Source: Micropruina glycogenica (GTDB lineage: Bacteria; Actinomycetota; Actinomycetes; Propionibacteriales; Propionibacteriaceae). From it: a DNA stretch of 64,000 nt. The stretch lies in NCBI RefSeq assembly GCF_900289045.1, contig NZ_LT985188.1, forward strand, positions 2,294,001 through 2,358,000, in the 5' to 3' direction. Under the pieces are notes generated by a model that was given only the letters and a program-made list of their open reading frames with translations, had not been told where the DNA came from and ran no database searches. The position numbers and the translations under genes were made by a program. Shown one piece after another: positions 35,228-44,594 of this stretch (positions within the stretch are counted from its first letter, which is position 1; each line of letters starts with the position of its first letter).

Positions 35228-37407
35228 GCGTCGGCCCCGGCCGGTTCGAACCGCTGCCACACCCGGTGAGCGGCCAACAGGTCGGTCAGGTCGTCCACCA
35301 GAGCGGCCGGCTGACCGCTCACCACACCTGCCCCGTCGATGCCGACCCGTTCCAGCACGTCCTTTCCCTCGCCCATGGCTGCTATCGGCTTGGCGTGCCG
35401 CCACGCCTGCCGGAGCAGCTCGACCACCCGGGCATCCACGTCCACCTCACCGGACGGGGCGGCCCGGGCGTCCAGCGTCGGCGTGGCGCCCGGCTCGGGA
35501 GGCGTAGACGCGGCGATCACCAAGGCGTCCAACTCGACGGCGACCGCCGTGCCGTAGCTGCGCTGCGGCAACTCACCCTCGACACTGCTCCCCGCCGGGC
35601 CGATCACCAACGGCAGCAGGCCCGCACCGCGCAGGCCGTCCAACAGGTCACCGACGCCGGGCACCCGCTCCGCGCCGATCACCACGCCGACAGTTCGCCC
35701 GGTCACCGGCCACGAGCCACCCACCATGGACAGCGCGGGGGATCGCTGATCGGACGAGACTGGGCCGCCGTCCGGCACCGGCAGCCCGAGGCCGGCCGCC
35801 ACCCCGGCGGCCAGGTCGGCGTCGATCGCCGCCAGCTGGTCCAGCTGGCGCTGCCGGATCACCAGTTCGTAGCACTTGCTCAACTCGAAGGTGTAGGCGG
35901 CCACCACGTGATCGCGTTCGACTGCACTGAGCGACCGGAAGAACAGGCCGGCCTGACTGAAGTGGTCCTCGAAGGAAGCCGGCAGCTGCCGCACCCGCGC
36001 GTTCGCCTCCGGTATCCGGGGCGCCTCGATGAACGCGCCCTCGGTGACCACGAACGGGCAGCCGCCGTCCAGCGAGTTGGGGTGGTACGGCGCCACCCCG
36101 CCGTGCACCGCACCCTGGTGCATGCCGTCCCGCAGCAGGTCGTTGACCGGGGCGTGGCTCCGGTTGATCGGAAGTTGGGTGAAGTTCGGGCCGCCGAGCC
36201 GGGTCATCTGGGTGTCGAGGTAACTGAACAGCCGCACCTGCAGCAACGGATCGTTGGTGACGTCGATGCCCGGCACCAGGTTGCCGACCTGGAACGCCAC
36301 CTGCTCGGTCTCGGCGAAGTAGTTCACCGGGTTCGCCGTCAGCGTCATGGTGCCGATCACCTGCACCGGGCACAGCTCCTCGGGCACGAACTTGGTGGGA
36401 TCGAGCAGGTCGATGCCCTCGAACAGCTCGTCGTCGGTCTCTGGCATCACCTGCACGCCCAGATCCCACTGCGGAAAGTTGCCGGCCTCGATCGCGTCGG
36501 CCAGGTCGCGCCGGTGAAAGTCCGGATCCAGCCCGCAGAGCAGTTGCGCCTCTTCCCAGACCAGGCCGTGCACGCCGGCCTTGGGCTTCCAGTGGAACTT
36601 CACCAGGCAGGTGTCGCCGTCTGCGTCGATCAGTCGGAAGGCGTGCACCCCGAAGCCCTCCATCATGCGCAGCGAGCGTGGAATTCCGCGATCGGACATG
36701 TTCCAGATGGTGTGCGCCTGCGCCTCGGTGTGCAGCGACACGAAGTCCCAGAAGGTGTCGTGCGCCGACTGGGCCTGCGGAATCTCCCGGCTCGGGTGCG
36801 GCTTGCCGGCGTGGATGATGTCGGGGAACTTGATGCCGTCCTGAATGAAGAACACCGGAATGTTGTTGCCCACAAGGTCGTGGACGCCCTCGGAGGTGTA
36901 GAACTTCACCGCGAAGCCGCGGGTGTCACGGACCGTGTCGGCCGAGCCGCGCGAGCCCAGCACGGTGGAGAACCGGACGAACACCGGCGTCTCCACTCCG
37001 GGCTGCAGGAACGCCGCCCGGCAGATGCCGGCCGCCGCACCGTTGGCGACGAACGTGCCGTGCGCCGCCGCACCGCGGGCATGCACCACCCGCTCCGGTA
37101 TCCGCTCATGGTCGAAATGGTTGATCTTCTCGCGCAGGTGCTGGTCGGCCAGCAGCACCGGGCCGCGCCGTCCGGCCTTCAACGAATGGTCGGTGTCGCG
37201 CAGCGGAACCCCGCCGGGCGAGGTCAGCCGGGCCCCCTGCTGGGCAAAGGCCGTGCCGGGCACGGGCAGCGGCGCGCCGGTCGCGGTGTGCGGATCGGGT
37301 CCGCGCTGATCGTTAGCAGGCGGAAGCGGGCCGGTCGGATCGACCGGTTGCGCCGCGTGAGGCGATTGCGGGCTGGGCGCGCCAGGAACGGGGGTAGTGA
37401 GGGACAT
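35224..37407 (-). CDS. katE: Large-subunit (HPII-type) catalase
   Basis: 727 residues from ATG 37407 (GGAG a few bases upstream); the in-frame extension to 37554 is not family-like. The N-terminal Pro-rich arm is followed by the catalase core: RVVHARGAAAHGTF (catalytic His), FSTVLGSRGSADTVRDTRGF, LVGNNIPVFFIQD (catalytic Asn) and RLFSYLDTQMTRLGG (heme Tyr). The C-terminal ~150 residues are the flavodoxin-like/GATase1-like domain of large catalases (GRTVGVVIGAERVPGVGDLL). Heme enzyme breaking down hydrogen peroxide in the cytoplasm. It leads an operon with the ADH and the broken SDR gene. Confidence 0.97.
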   Translation of the reverse strand: MSLTTPVPGAPSPQSPHAAQPVDPTGPLPPANDQRGPDPHTATGAPLPVPGTAFAQQGARLTSPGGVPLRDTDHSLKAGRRGPVLLADQHLREKINHFDHERIPERVVHARGAAAHGTFVANGAAAGICRAAFLQPGVETPVFVRFSTVLGSRGSADTVRDTRGFAVKFYTSEGVHDLVGNNIPVFFIQDGIKFPDIIHAGKPHPSREIPQAQSAHDTFWDFVSLHTEAQAHTIWNMSDRGIPRSLRMMEGFGVHAFRLIDADGDTCLVKFHWKPKAGVHGLVWEEAQLLCGLDPDFHRRDLADAIEAGNFPQWDLGVQVMPETDDELFEGIDLLDPTKFVPEELCPVQVIGTMTLTANPVNYFAETEQVAFQVGNLVPGIDVTNDPLLQVRLFSYLDTQMTRLGGPNFTQLPINRSHAPVNDLLRDGMHQGAVHGGVAPYHPNSLDGGCPFVVTEGAFIEAPRIPEANARVRQLPASFEDHFSQAGLFFRSLSAVERDHVVAAYTFELSKCYELVIRQRQLDQLAAIDADLAAGVAAGLGLPVPDGGPVSSDQRSPALSMVGGSWPVTGRTVGVVIGAERVPGVGDLLDGLRGAGLLPLVIGPAGSSVEGELPQRSYGTAVAVELDALVIAASTPPEPGATPTLDARAAPSGEVDVDARVVELLRQAWRHAKPIAAMGEGKDVLERVGIDGAGVVSGQPAALVDDLTDLLAAHRVWQRFEPAGADA

Positions 37408-37492
37408 GGCTTCTCCAAGAGCATTGGACGAGTGCGGCGCGAGTGCAACGCTGCACCTTTCGAGCCTGCTCCAAAGCCGGGCCCTGCAACAC

Positions 37493-37506
37493 ACACCCTG
37501 GGGTGT
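37493..37506. promoter_or_regulatory. Palindrome upstream of katE
   Basis: ACACCC-TG-GGGTGT, perfect 6-base arms, 86 bases upstream of the katE start. It is a candidate operator. The remaining bases to 37617 show no gene. Confidence 0.35.
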
Positions 37507-37617
37507 AAGCCGCAGAACGCCCAAGCCGGTCAGAGCAACAGCAGCCGAAGCCACCCCTGAGTCGGATAGTAAACGGCGCCGGAAGCCTGATTCGATGTGG
37601 TCATGGAAGAACTAAAC

Positions 37618-38135
37618 GGGCTCTTCACAATCCACGGTGTAGTTGGGTGTGAGGGCGGCTGGCGCGTCGGTCACGGGTTAGGGGTCGAGGTCTCCCGAGG
37701 ATGGGGTTCTCACTCCAACCCATCCGGAAGACTTCGACGTGCCTGACGCTACCTTCGCGAGCCCTGATGTGACCACGTTCTGCCGCGTGGATGAGCTTGG
37801 TCTGGTGGTGGTCGGGCAACGCTTGGAGCCGCAGCGGGCGGTGCTCGCCTGTCGGGTCGTCGAGCAGGATCAGTGGTGTCGACGGTGCGGCTGCGAGGGC
37901 GTGGTGCGTGACACGGTGGTGCGTCGGCTCGCTCATGAACCGCTCGGCTGGCGACCGACCGTGTTGGAGGTCACGATCCGCCGTTACCGCTGCACCGGCT
38001 GCGGTCACGTGTGGCGCCAGGACACCACAAGAGCGGCCGAGCCGCGGGCCAGGTTGTCGCGGCGGGCGCTGCGGTGGGCGTTGGAAGGCCTGGTGGTGCA
38101 GCACCTGACCGTGGCCCGGATCGCTGAGGTGTCCA
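37618..38135 (+). mobile_element. ISL3-family insertion sequence remnant (left end and transposase N-terminus)
   Basis: GGGCTCTTCACAATCCACGG at 37618-37637 fits the left inverted repeat of ISL3 elements (GGCTCTTC... type). The transposase frame starts at GTG 37739 and holds the N-terminal zinc-finger region (WCRRCGCEG, RRYRCTGCGHVWRQD) and helix-turn-helix (LSRRALRWALEGLVVQHLTV). After about residue 130 (VARIAEVS) the homology ends and the DDE catalytic part is missing. It is a dead fragment. The right end was not found. Confidence 0.75.
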
Positions 38136-38148
38136 GAATTGTGCCGGG

Positions 38149-38290
38149 CTGGATGAGACCGTCGGTGCGTTCCGCACCCGCCGGCTCGATCACACCGGTT
38201 TCCCCTACGTGTATCTGGACGCCACCTATCTGCATGTGCGCACCGAACAGGCCATGGTGGTGTCCAAAGCGGTCGTGGTCGCCAATTTCG
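38149..38290 (+). mobile_element. IS256-family transposase fragment
   Basis: In the frame beginning at 38149 the translation LDETVGAFRTRRLDHTGFPY, VYLDATYLHVRTEQAMVVSK, AVVVANFA matches the region around the first catalytic Asp (LDATY) of IS256-type transposases. It directly follows the ISL3 piece in another frame and loses similarity near 38290. Two unrelated transposons were therefore spliced together by deletion. Only ~45 codons remain. Confidence 0.75.
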
Positions 38291-38708
38291 CTGCGCAAAC
38301 ATCCGGATCTGCCGCACGCGGCGCGGTCGACCGTGCCGATGAGGGCGCTTCGCCGTTCTACTGCAGAGCCGACGGAACGAGTGAGGCTGCCCTTTCCGTG
38401 GTGGAATCCCCGTGGCAGCATGTGTGGGGGGATCGGGCGTCCCTGGGTTCCGCGCTTGCACGCGGTCACGGTGCGCACTTCACTCAGCGAAACCGGTGAC
38501 TACCGTCCCGGGCCCATCCGGATCGGCCTCACTGATAGCGCCAACACCGGCGACCCATCGAGTTGATCGCTCGCCGAGGGGCCGCTTCGTCGCGCCAGGT
38601 TCCGTCTCGACCCGTGGCACGGCCTTGACTGACTTTTGTGCCGTAGACACTCTATTCCACAGTTGACCCACAGCACCCTCAAGGGTCTCTCGAAGAGAGC
38701 GAGTCCCC
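38291..38708. other. Gene-free stretch before the glucan locus
   Basis: Remnant-like sequence to about 38500, with no frame of quality. The part from 38570 should hold the promoter of the GH27 gene; a TTGACT at 38625-38630 is a possible -35 box. A TCTCT-CGA-AGAGA palindrome at 38687-38699 lies just before the start codon and could be an operator for the nearby ROK regulator. Confidence 0.4.
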
Positions 38709-40559
38709 GTGGTCCCGACCTCGAGGCGCACCTTCCTCGGCGGCATCGCGGCCGCCGCTGCTAGCGCCGCCGCCGTCGTCAGCACACCCGCAGCTCAAGG
38801 CGCCGTTGAGTTATCGCCCACAAGCCGGGACGCGGTGTGGAGCAGAAGGGGGGCCGGTCCCCTGTACTGGAACACCTACGGCTACAACTTTCCGCACGAC
38901 GCGCCCATCCCAGAGGCGGAGTGGCAAGCCAACATCGACTGGTTGGCCCGCGAGTATGCCCCGTTCGGGTACACCATGGCCAATACCGACGGCTGGGTGG
39001 AGTGGTCGACCAGGACGACTCCCAACGGGTACGTGATCAGCTACAACGACGAGTGGGAGCATGATTGGGCGTACTGGAAGGGTTATCTGGAACAGCGCGG
39101 CATGGAGCTCGGCGTCTACTACAACCCGTTGTGGGTCACCGAGTCGTCATTGCGGGATCGGTCCAAAAAGGTGCTTGGGCGGCCGGACGTCGCCGTCGCA
39201 GACCTGGTGGCCGACGGAGATCTCTTCTCGACCAAGGGCGCGGGACTCGGGCTCTATTGGCTCGATGTCGCGCGGCCGGGCGCGAAGGAGTACGTGCAAG
39301 GGTACGTGCGCTACTTCGCGGCGTTGGGTGTGCGCTACCTGCGGGTAGATTTCCTGTCCTGGTTCGAGAGCGGCACTGACGCTGGAATTGGCCGGGTCGG
39401 CGTCGCGCACGGTCGCGAGGCGTACGAAACCGCGCTGCGTTGGATGGACGAAGCGGCCGGCGCGGACATGATGCTCTCGCTGGTGATGCCACATCTGCAC
39501 GAGGATGCGAAGCTGGAGCTGCGACACGGGGACATGGTGCGCATCAACGCCGATGCGGACCGTGGTGGTTGGGCCCGACTCAGCGGTGGCCGCCAGAGCT
39601 ACCAGTCGGTGTGGCCCAACTGGCACAACCCGTTTTGCGGATTCACGGGTTGGTCGCATCGTGCGGGTCGGGGGCAGTTGATCCTGGATGGCGATTTCTT
39701 GATGCCCAGTACGTTCTCCACCGACGAAGAGCGCAAGACGATGATGAACCTGATGGTCATCGCAGGCTCTCCGCTGACGATCGGCGATACCCACGCCACC
39801 ATTGATGGGCATGGGTGGGTATTCACGAACAGGGAGCTCTTGGAACTCAATGCGGCGGGATTGAGCGGGCGCCCCCTGTTCCTCAACGGCCGCCGGTACT
39901 GGGACGACCCCGGTTCGCGCGACACCGAACGCTGGGCTGGGCAACTGCCGGACGGCGGCTGGGCGGTGGCCCTGTTCAATCGTGGCGATACCGAGACGGT
40001 CACGAAGAGTATTGATTTCGCCGCCGACCTTGGCTTCGACGGGGGCGCCACCGTGCGCGATCTGTGGACGCACAGTGAACAGGCCGATCAGGTCGGCATC
40101 AGCGTCTCGCTGGCTCCGCATACCTCGCGCATCTTTCGGGTGACACCGAAGACCGGTCGCCGCTTCCAGGCTGTGTTTGCCGCGTGGGGCGGTGGCGCGA
40201 ACTTCAACAACAACCATCTGCATCATCGCGCGATCGGTTTCGTCGACAAGTTGGAGGCCGCGTCGGAGGCACCACAGGTGACCTTCGCGGTCAACTCGCC
40301 AACCGCCGGCATTCGTCCGATTCGGTACCGCTACGCGAACTCGATGGGCTACCGGTCCACCATGACCGTCACCGTCCAGCGGGTCGATGGCTCAACGGTG
40401 GCCGCACCCTTTCAGGTCGGCTTTCCGCATCTGTCGGCGTGGGACGTCTGGGGCACCGTTCCCGGGGAAATCAACCTGGGCCGCGGGCTCAATCTCATCA
40501 CGATCGGTCGTTCGAGCCAGGATGTCGGGGCCATCAACCTGAACTTCATCGAGGTGTGA
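38709..40559 (+). CDS. Secreted GH27-like glycoside hydrolase, isomalto-dextranase type
   Basis: 616 residues from GTG 38709. A Tat signal (SRRTFLGGIAAAAASAAAVV) exports it. The (beta/alpha)8 domain of clan GH-D type shows a nucleophile region VRYLRVDFLSWFESG and an acid/base region DMVRINADADRGGW. YWNTYGYNFPHDAPIPE and PLTIGDTHATIDGHGW are also family-like. The C-terminal ~120 residues (HHRAIGFVDKLEAASEAPQV to VGAINLNFIEV) look like a CBM35-type binding module. Length, signal and module order resemble Arthrobacter isomalto-dextranase, which releases isomaltose from dextran ends; alpha-galactosidase is an alternative. GH31 and GH13 neighbours favour alpha-glucan. Confidence 0.8.
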   Translation: MVPTSRRTFLGGIAAAAASAAAVVSTPAAQGAVELSPTSRDAVWSRRGAGPLYWNTYGYNFPHDAPIPEAEWQANIDWLAREYAPFGYTMANTDGWVEWSTRTTPNGYVISYNDEWEHDWAYWKGYLEQRGMELGVYYNPLWVTESSLRDRSKKVLGRPDVAVADLVADGDLFSTKGAGLGLYWLDVARPGAKEYVQGYVRYFAALGVRYLRVDFLSWFESGTDAGIGRVGVAHGREAYETALRWMDEAAGADMMLSLVMPHLHEDAKLELRHGDMVRINADADRGGWARLSGGRQSYQSVWPNWHNPFCGFTGWSHRAGRGQLILDGDFLMPSTFSTDEERKTMMNLMVIAGSPLTIGDTHATIDGHGWVFTNRELLELNAAGLSGRPLFLNGRRYWDDPGSRDTERWAGQLPDGGWAVALFNRGDTETVTKSIDFAADLGFDGGATVRDLWTHSEQADQVGISVSLAPHTSRIFRVTPKTGRRFQAVFAAWGGGANFNNNHLHHRAIGFVDKLEAASEAPQVTFAVNSPTAGIRPIRYRYANSMGYRSTMTVTVQRVDGSTVAAPFQVGFPHLSAWDVWGTVPGEINLGRGLNLITIGRSSQDVGAINLNFIEV

Positions 40560-40565
40560 TCGACG

Positions 40566-41771
40566 GTGCGCGCCCGTGTTCTCGACCCCCCGGCTCGACT
40601 CCATGCCGGGATTCTGGCCGCGTTGATGCGGTCGGGCCCCCAGTCCCGACAGCAACTCGCCCATTCGACCGGACTGGACACCTCCACCATCGCCCGGACG
40701 GTTCCTGCACTTGCCGCCGCGGGATGGGTCGTGGAATCGGTCGACAGGCCCGTGACGCCAGCGCGGGGCCGGCCAGGTAAACGGGTCAGGGTGAGACACG
40801 CTCACCACCTGGCGGTCGGGGTGAAGATCGGCCCCGAGAAACTGACCGGTGCGGTAACCGACATTGCCGGCGGCGTCATCGTCGCCGACAGCCTCCCACT
40901 AAGTTCTCGTGAACCCGACGGGGTGCTTGGCATGGTCGCCGAGATGGCCCAGGCGTTGACCCGACGAGGACTGGAGTTGGTCGACGCCGCCGATGCGCGC
41001 GTTATCGGGTTGGGCATCGGGGTCGGCGGCCATGTCGTCGAGGGCCGGTTGGTCGTAGATTCACACATTCTGAACTGGCGCCAGGTCGACGTCAGTTCGA
41101 CGGTTGCGCGGGCCACCGGCTTACCGACAGTCACCTTGAACGACGTCAACGCGCTCGCTGCCGGCGAACACTGGCTCGGCGCAGGACGCCGCGTCGATGA
41201 CCTCGCAGTGATCACAATCGGTCGAGGGCTGGGCTGCGGCCTGGTTCTCGGCGGCCGGCTGCATGCGGGCACGTCAGGGTCTGCCGGGGAACTGGGCCAC
41301 CTGCCGTTGCTGCCGGACGGGCCTTTGTGCGGCTGCGGCAACCGGGGATGCCTGGAGGCGGTTGTATCAGACCAGGCAGTCGTCGCGGCGTTGCGTGAGC
41401 GACTGCCTGGCATCGACATTCGCGACTTCCACGACATCTTGCGGCTGGCTGAGGCGGGCAATCCAGTCGTCTTGGATGGGCTGGCTCGTACCGGGGAGTT
41501 GCTGGGCCGCGCCGTGGCGTCGGTGGTGAATCTCGTGAATCCCGCGCTGGTCATCATTGCCGGTGAGATGACGAGCGGGATGGATTTCATGGAGCAGCCA
41601 CTGCGACGGGCGACGGCCGACCACACGTTCTCTGCAGGCTGGTCGGAGTGCCGCTTGGTGATCGATCGCAGCGGGGATGAGCTGTGGGCGCGCGGCGCGG
41701 CTTGGCTCGCCATCAGGGCGGCAGTGCGACGACCGGCAATCCTGTCCCGACACATCGAAGTCGGCGGATGA
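40566..41771 (+). CDS. ROK-family transcriptional regulator
   Basis: 401 residues, GTG start six bases after the GH27 stop. N-terminal winged HTH (SRQQLAHSTGLDTSTIARTV), then the ROK sugar-binding domain with the glycine-rich LGIGVGGHV, AGELGHL (sugar-contact His) and zinc-binding CGCGNRGCLE. It probably senses a sugar released by the neighbouring hydrolases and controls this locus. Being the second gene of the cluster, it would be autoregulated. It lacks the phosphate-binding DGGGT-type opening of true ROK kinases, so a kinase role is unlikely. Confidence 0.9.
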   Translation: MRARVLDPPARLHAGILAALMRSGPQSRQQLAHSTGLDTSTIARTVPALAAAGWVVESVDRPVTPARGRPGKRVRVRHAHHLAVGVKIGPEKLTGAVTDIAGGVIVADSLPLSSREPDGVLGMVAEMAQALTRRGLELVDAADARVIGLGIGVGGHVVEGRLVVDSHILNWRQVDVSSTVARATGLPTVTLNDVNALAAGEHWLGAGRRVDDLAVITIGRGLGCGLVLGGRLHAGTSGSAGELGHLPLLPDGPLCGCGNRGCLEAVVSDQAVVAALRERLPGIDIRDFHDILRLAEAGNPVVLDGLARTGELLGRAVASVVNLVNPALVIIAGEMTSGMDFMEQPLRRATADHTFSAGWSECRLVIDRSGDELWARGAAWLAIRAAVRRPAILSRHIEVGG

Positions 41772-41904
41772 GGTTCCGCCCGAGCCGGAGCAGGGCCCCG
41801 CCAGCCATCACCGTCACAGCTCGATGCACCGCCGGCAGTCACCGTGCCAGGCATCACGCCGAGCACGCCCACCCCACAATTCCCACTCCTAGATCGGTTC
41901 GCTG

Positions 41905-44589
41905 ATGAATACTCCAGACAACCAGTCGATCACGTCAACCAAGCGCGGCGGCGCCCCCTTCGCCCGTGGCCGACTTTCCCTCCTCACTGCCGGTGTTGCA
42001 CTGGCCTGCACCCTCACCGTGCCCATGTTCGCGTCCGCCGAGCCCGTCCCCACACCCGACAAAGACCTGAGCGCACAGCAGGCTCAAAAGCTGGAGAAGG
42101 AGCGTCGTGCCCAACTGGCCGCGGACGACGCCAAGGCGCAACGGGCAACCAATCCGGGCGAGGAGGTGCCACTGGACAAATCCAACCTGCAAAACCTCAA
42201 GGTCACGAAGACCACCGCCACCAGCGACGGCGTCAAGCTCGAGATGGGGTCATTCGTGGGTCTGGTGCGCTTCGTCAGCGCTGATGTGGTGAAGGTCACA
42301 TTGCAGGCTGCCGGACAACCCGCCTACCAGAGCGTGGCTGTGGTGAAGAACCGGATCAACAAGGTGTCGATCAAACGCAGCAAGTCGCGCTCCACCTACA
42401 CCATGAAAACCAAGGGCGTCACGGTACGGATCAGCCTGAGCAAGTTTGGCGTCACCATGCTGGACAAGAAGGGCAACGTCATCAACGCCGACGACTCGCG
42501 CTTCGGCAGCGGCTACGAGGACGGCAAGCCCTACGTCTTCAAGAAGACCGACAAGAGCGAAGCGTTCTACGGTTTCGGTGAGCAGACCAAGGGTCTCAAC
42601 AAGCGCGGGGACAGCATCGGCATGTGGAACACCGACCACTACGCCTACGAGGCCGACGCCAAATACATCTACACGTCCATCCCGTTCTTCACCGGACTGA
42701 AGAGCAACGGCGCCTACGGCATCTTCTTCGACAACACCCACCACTCGATGTGGGAGATGGCCAGCGAGTCCCCCGACTACTACTACTTCTACGCCAACGG
42801 CGGCGAACTGAACTACTACTTCATCAACGGTCCCAAGATGGGCGACGTGCTCGACCGATACACCCAGTTGACCGGGCGCTACCAGCAGCCTCCGGAATGG
42901 TCACTGGGGTGGGAGCAAAGCCACTGGGGATACTCCCCGGGCAGCAAGATTGTCGACGTCGCCAAGGGCTACCGCGAACGGAAGATCCCGCTGGACGCGA
43001 TGAACATGGACATCGACTACATGGATGGCTGGCGAGTGTTCACCTGGGGCAAGAACTGGGGTGACCAGAACAAGATCGACGATCAGCTGGAGTCGATGGG
43101 GGTGAAGACGATCGCCATCAACGACCCAGGCGTCAAGAAAGAGAGCGGCTACTGGATGTCCGACGAGGGCACGGCCAAGGGCTACTGGGCGACCAACCCC
43201 GACGGCAGCAACTACGAGGGCGCCGTCTGGCCCGGCACCGCCTACTTCCCGGACTTCAGCCGCGCCGACGTGCGCGAATGGTGGGCGAACCAGATGCCGA
43301 AGCTCACCGACAAGGGCGTGGACGGCATCTGGCTCGACATGAACGAACCGGCCGACTTCATCGGCCCCAATCACACGCTGCCATTGGAGGTCGAGTTCAG
43401 CAACGGCACCAAGCAGCACACCGAGGTTCACAACATCTACGGGTTCTGGAACACGGTGGCCACCTACGAGGGGTTGAAGAAGGTGAAGCCGAACGAACGG
43501 GCCTTCGTGTTCAGCCGTGACATGTACGCCGGATCGCAGCGCTACGCAGCGTTGTGGAGCGGCGACAACGTCAGCAACTGGGACCATCTGGCCCTGACTC
43601 TGCCGCTCAACATGAACGTCGGGCTGTCGGGCGTGCCGCATGTGGGCAACGACATCGGCGGGTTCGTCGGTGACACCACCCCCGAGTTGTTCGCTCGGTG
43701 GATCGAAAGTGGCTCGTTCGCACCGTTCGCGCGCGTGCACTACGACAACAACTTCCAGCCCGATCAGCAGTGCCAGGAGCCCTGGTGCCTCGGCTCCGAG
43801 GTGGAGGACATCGCCCGCAAGTACGTCAGCCTGCGCTACAGCCTGCTGCCGTACACCAACACGGCGTTCCACAACTCGACCAGGGACGGCCGACCGGTCC
43901 AGCAGGCGCTGGTGTACCAGTTCCAGAACGACCCGGCGGTGCGCAACATCTCCGATCAGTTCATGTGGGGCGACTCGATCATGGTGGCACCAGTGGTCAC
44001 CAAGGGCGCCACATCGCGGCAGGTATACCTGCCCACGGGCAAGGACTGGATCGACTGGTGGACCGGCGAAAAGCACGCCGGCGGCCAGACCATCACCAAG
44101 GACGCACCGCTGGACGTGATGCCCATCTACGTGGCGGCCGGATCGGTGATCCCCACCCGCGAAGTGCAACAGCACACCGGACAGAACGACTTCACCAATG
44201 TCGCCTTCAACGTGTTTCTCGGCAACGGCAAGGCCACCGGAACCCTGTACGAGGACGACGGCAAAACCGAGGCGTACAAGAAGGGCGGCTACAACACCTA
44301 TCGCATCAACGTGTCGACCACAGCGAACGGTTCGGTCTCCTTGTCGACCAAGAAGACCCATGCCGGCTACTCATCGAAGCTCAAGACCTACGACGTGGTG
44401 CTGCGTGGCGACCTGCCCGTGTTCGGCGGTGCCGCCGGAGCCAAGGTCAATCCATCCGAGGCCTCGATCAATGCAGACGCGTCCAGCAAGGGTGTGAAGA
44501 TCACCAAGGTGGACGCCAAGAAAGGCACCGTGACCGTCCGGGTGCCGATCTCTGCTGCCAACGTCACCATCGCGTTTGAGGGGAAGTGA
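41905..44589 (+). CDS. Secreted GH31 alpha-glucosidase/transglucosidase
   Basis: 894 residues with a Sec signal (LSLLTAGVALACTLTVPMFA). A short charged region (~60-90) precedes the GH31 N-terminal beta domain. The catalytic barrel has the nucleophile motif GIWLDMNEPADF, acid/base WSGDNVSNW, substrate block LGWEQSHWGYSPG and PHVGNDIGGFVGD. The C-terminal beta domains end in EGK. The enzyme acts outside the cell on alpha-glucosides or alpha-glucan side chains; bond preference (1,4, 1,6 or transfer) cannot be read. Its stop overlaps or nearly touches the GH13 gene. The 133 bases before it show no clear promoter. Confidence 0.93.
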   Translation: MNTPDNQSITSTKRGGAPFARGRLSLLTAGVALACTLTVPMFASAEPVPTPDKDLSAQQAQKLEKERRAQLAADDAKAQRATNPGEEVPLDKSNLQNLKVTKTTATSDGVKLEMGSFVGLVRFVSADVVKVTLQAAGQPAYQSVAVVKNRINKVSIKRSKSRSTYTMKTKGVTVRISLSKFGVTMLDKKGNVINADDSRFGSGYEDGKPYVFKKTDKSEAFYGFGEQTKGLNKRGDSIGMWNTDHYAYEADAKYIYTSIPFFTGLKSNGAYGIFFDNTHHSMWEMASESPDYYYFYANGGELNYYFINGPKMGDVLDRYTQLTGRYQQPPEWSLGWEQSHWGYSPGSKIVDVAKGYRERKIPLDAMNMDIDYMDGWRVFTWGKNWGDQNKIDDQLESMGVKTIAINDPGVKKESGYWMSDEGTAKGYWATNPDGSNYEGAVWPGTAYFPDFSRADVREWWANQMPKLTDKGVDGIWLDMNEPADFIGPNHTLPLEVEFSNGTKQHTEVHNIYGFWNTVATYEGLKKVKPNERAFVFSRDMYAGSQRYAALWSGDNVSNWDHLALTLPLNMNVGLSGVPHVGNDIGGFVGDTTPELFARWIESGSFAPFARVHYDNNFQPDQQCQEPWCLGSEVEDIARKYVSLRYSLLPYTNTAFHNSTRDGRPVQQALVYQFQNDPAVRNISDQFMWGDSIMVAPVVTKGATSRQVYLPTGKDWIDWWTGEKHAGGQTITKDAPLDVMPIYVAAGSVIPTREVQQHTGQNDFTNVAFNVFLGNGKATGTLYEDDGKTEAYKKGGYNTYRINVSTTANGSVSLSTKKTHAGYSSKLKTYDVVLRGDLPVFGGAAGAKVNPSEASINADASSKGVKITKVDAKKGTVTVRVPISAANVTIAFEGK

Positions 44590-44594
44590 CCTTC

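Noticed and set aside
35266-37560. A 764-codon plus-strand frame opposite katE
   Set aside because: Antisense shadow; katE on the minus strand has all catalase motifs.
40566-41771. Glucokinase (ROK)
   Set aside because: An N-terminal helix-turn-helix is present and the kinase phosphate-binding motif is not, so it is a regulator.
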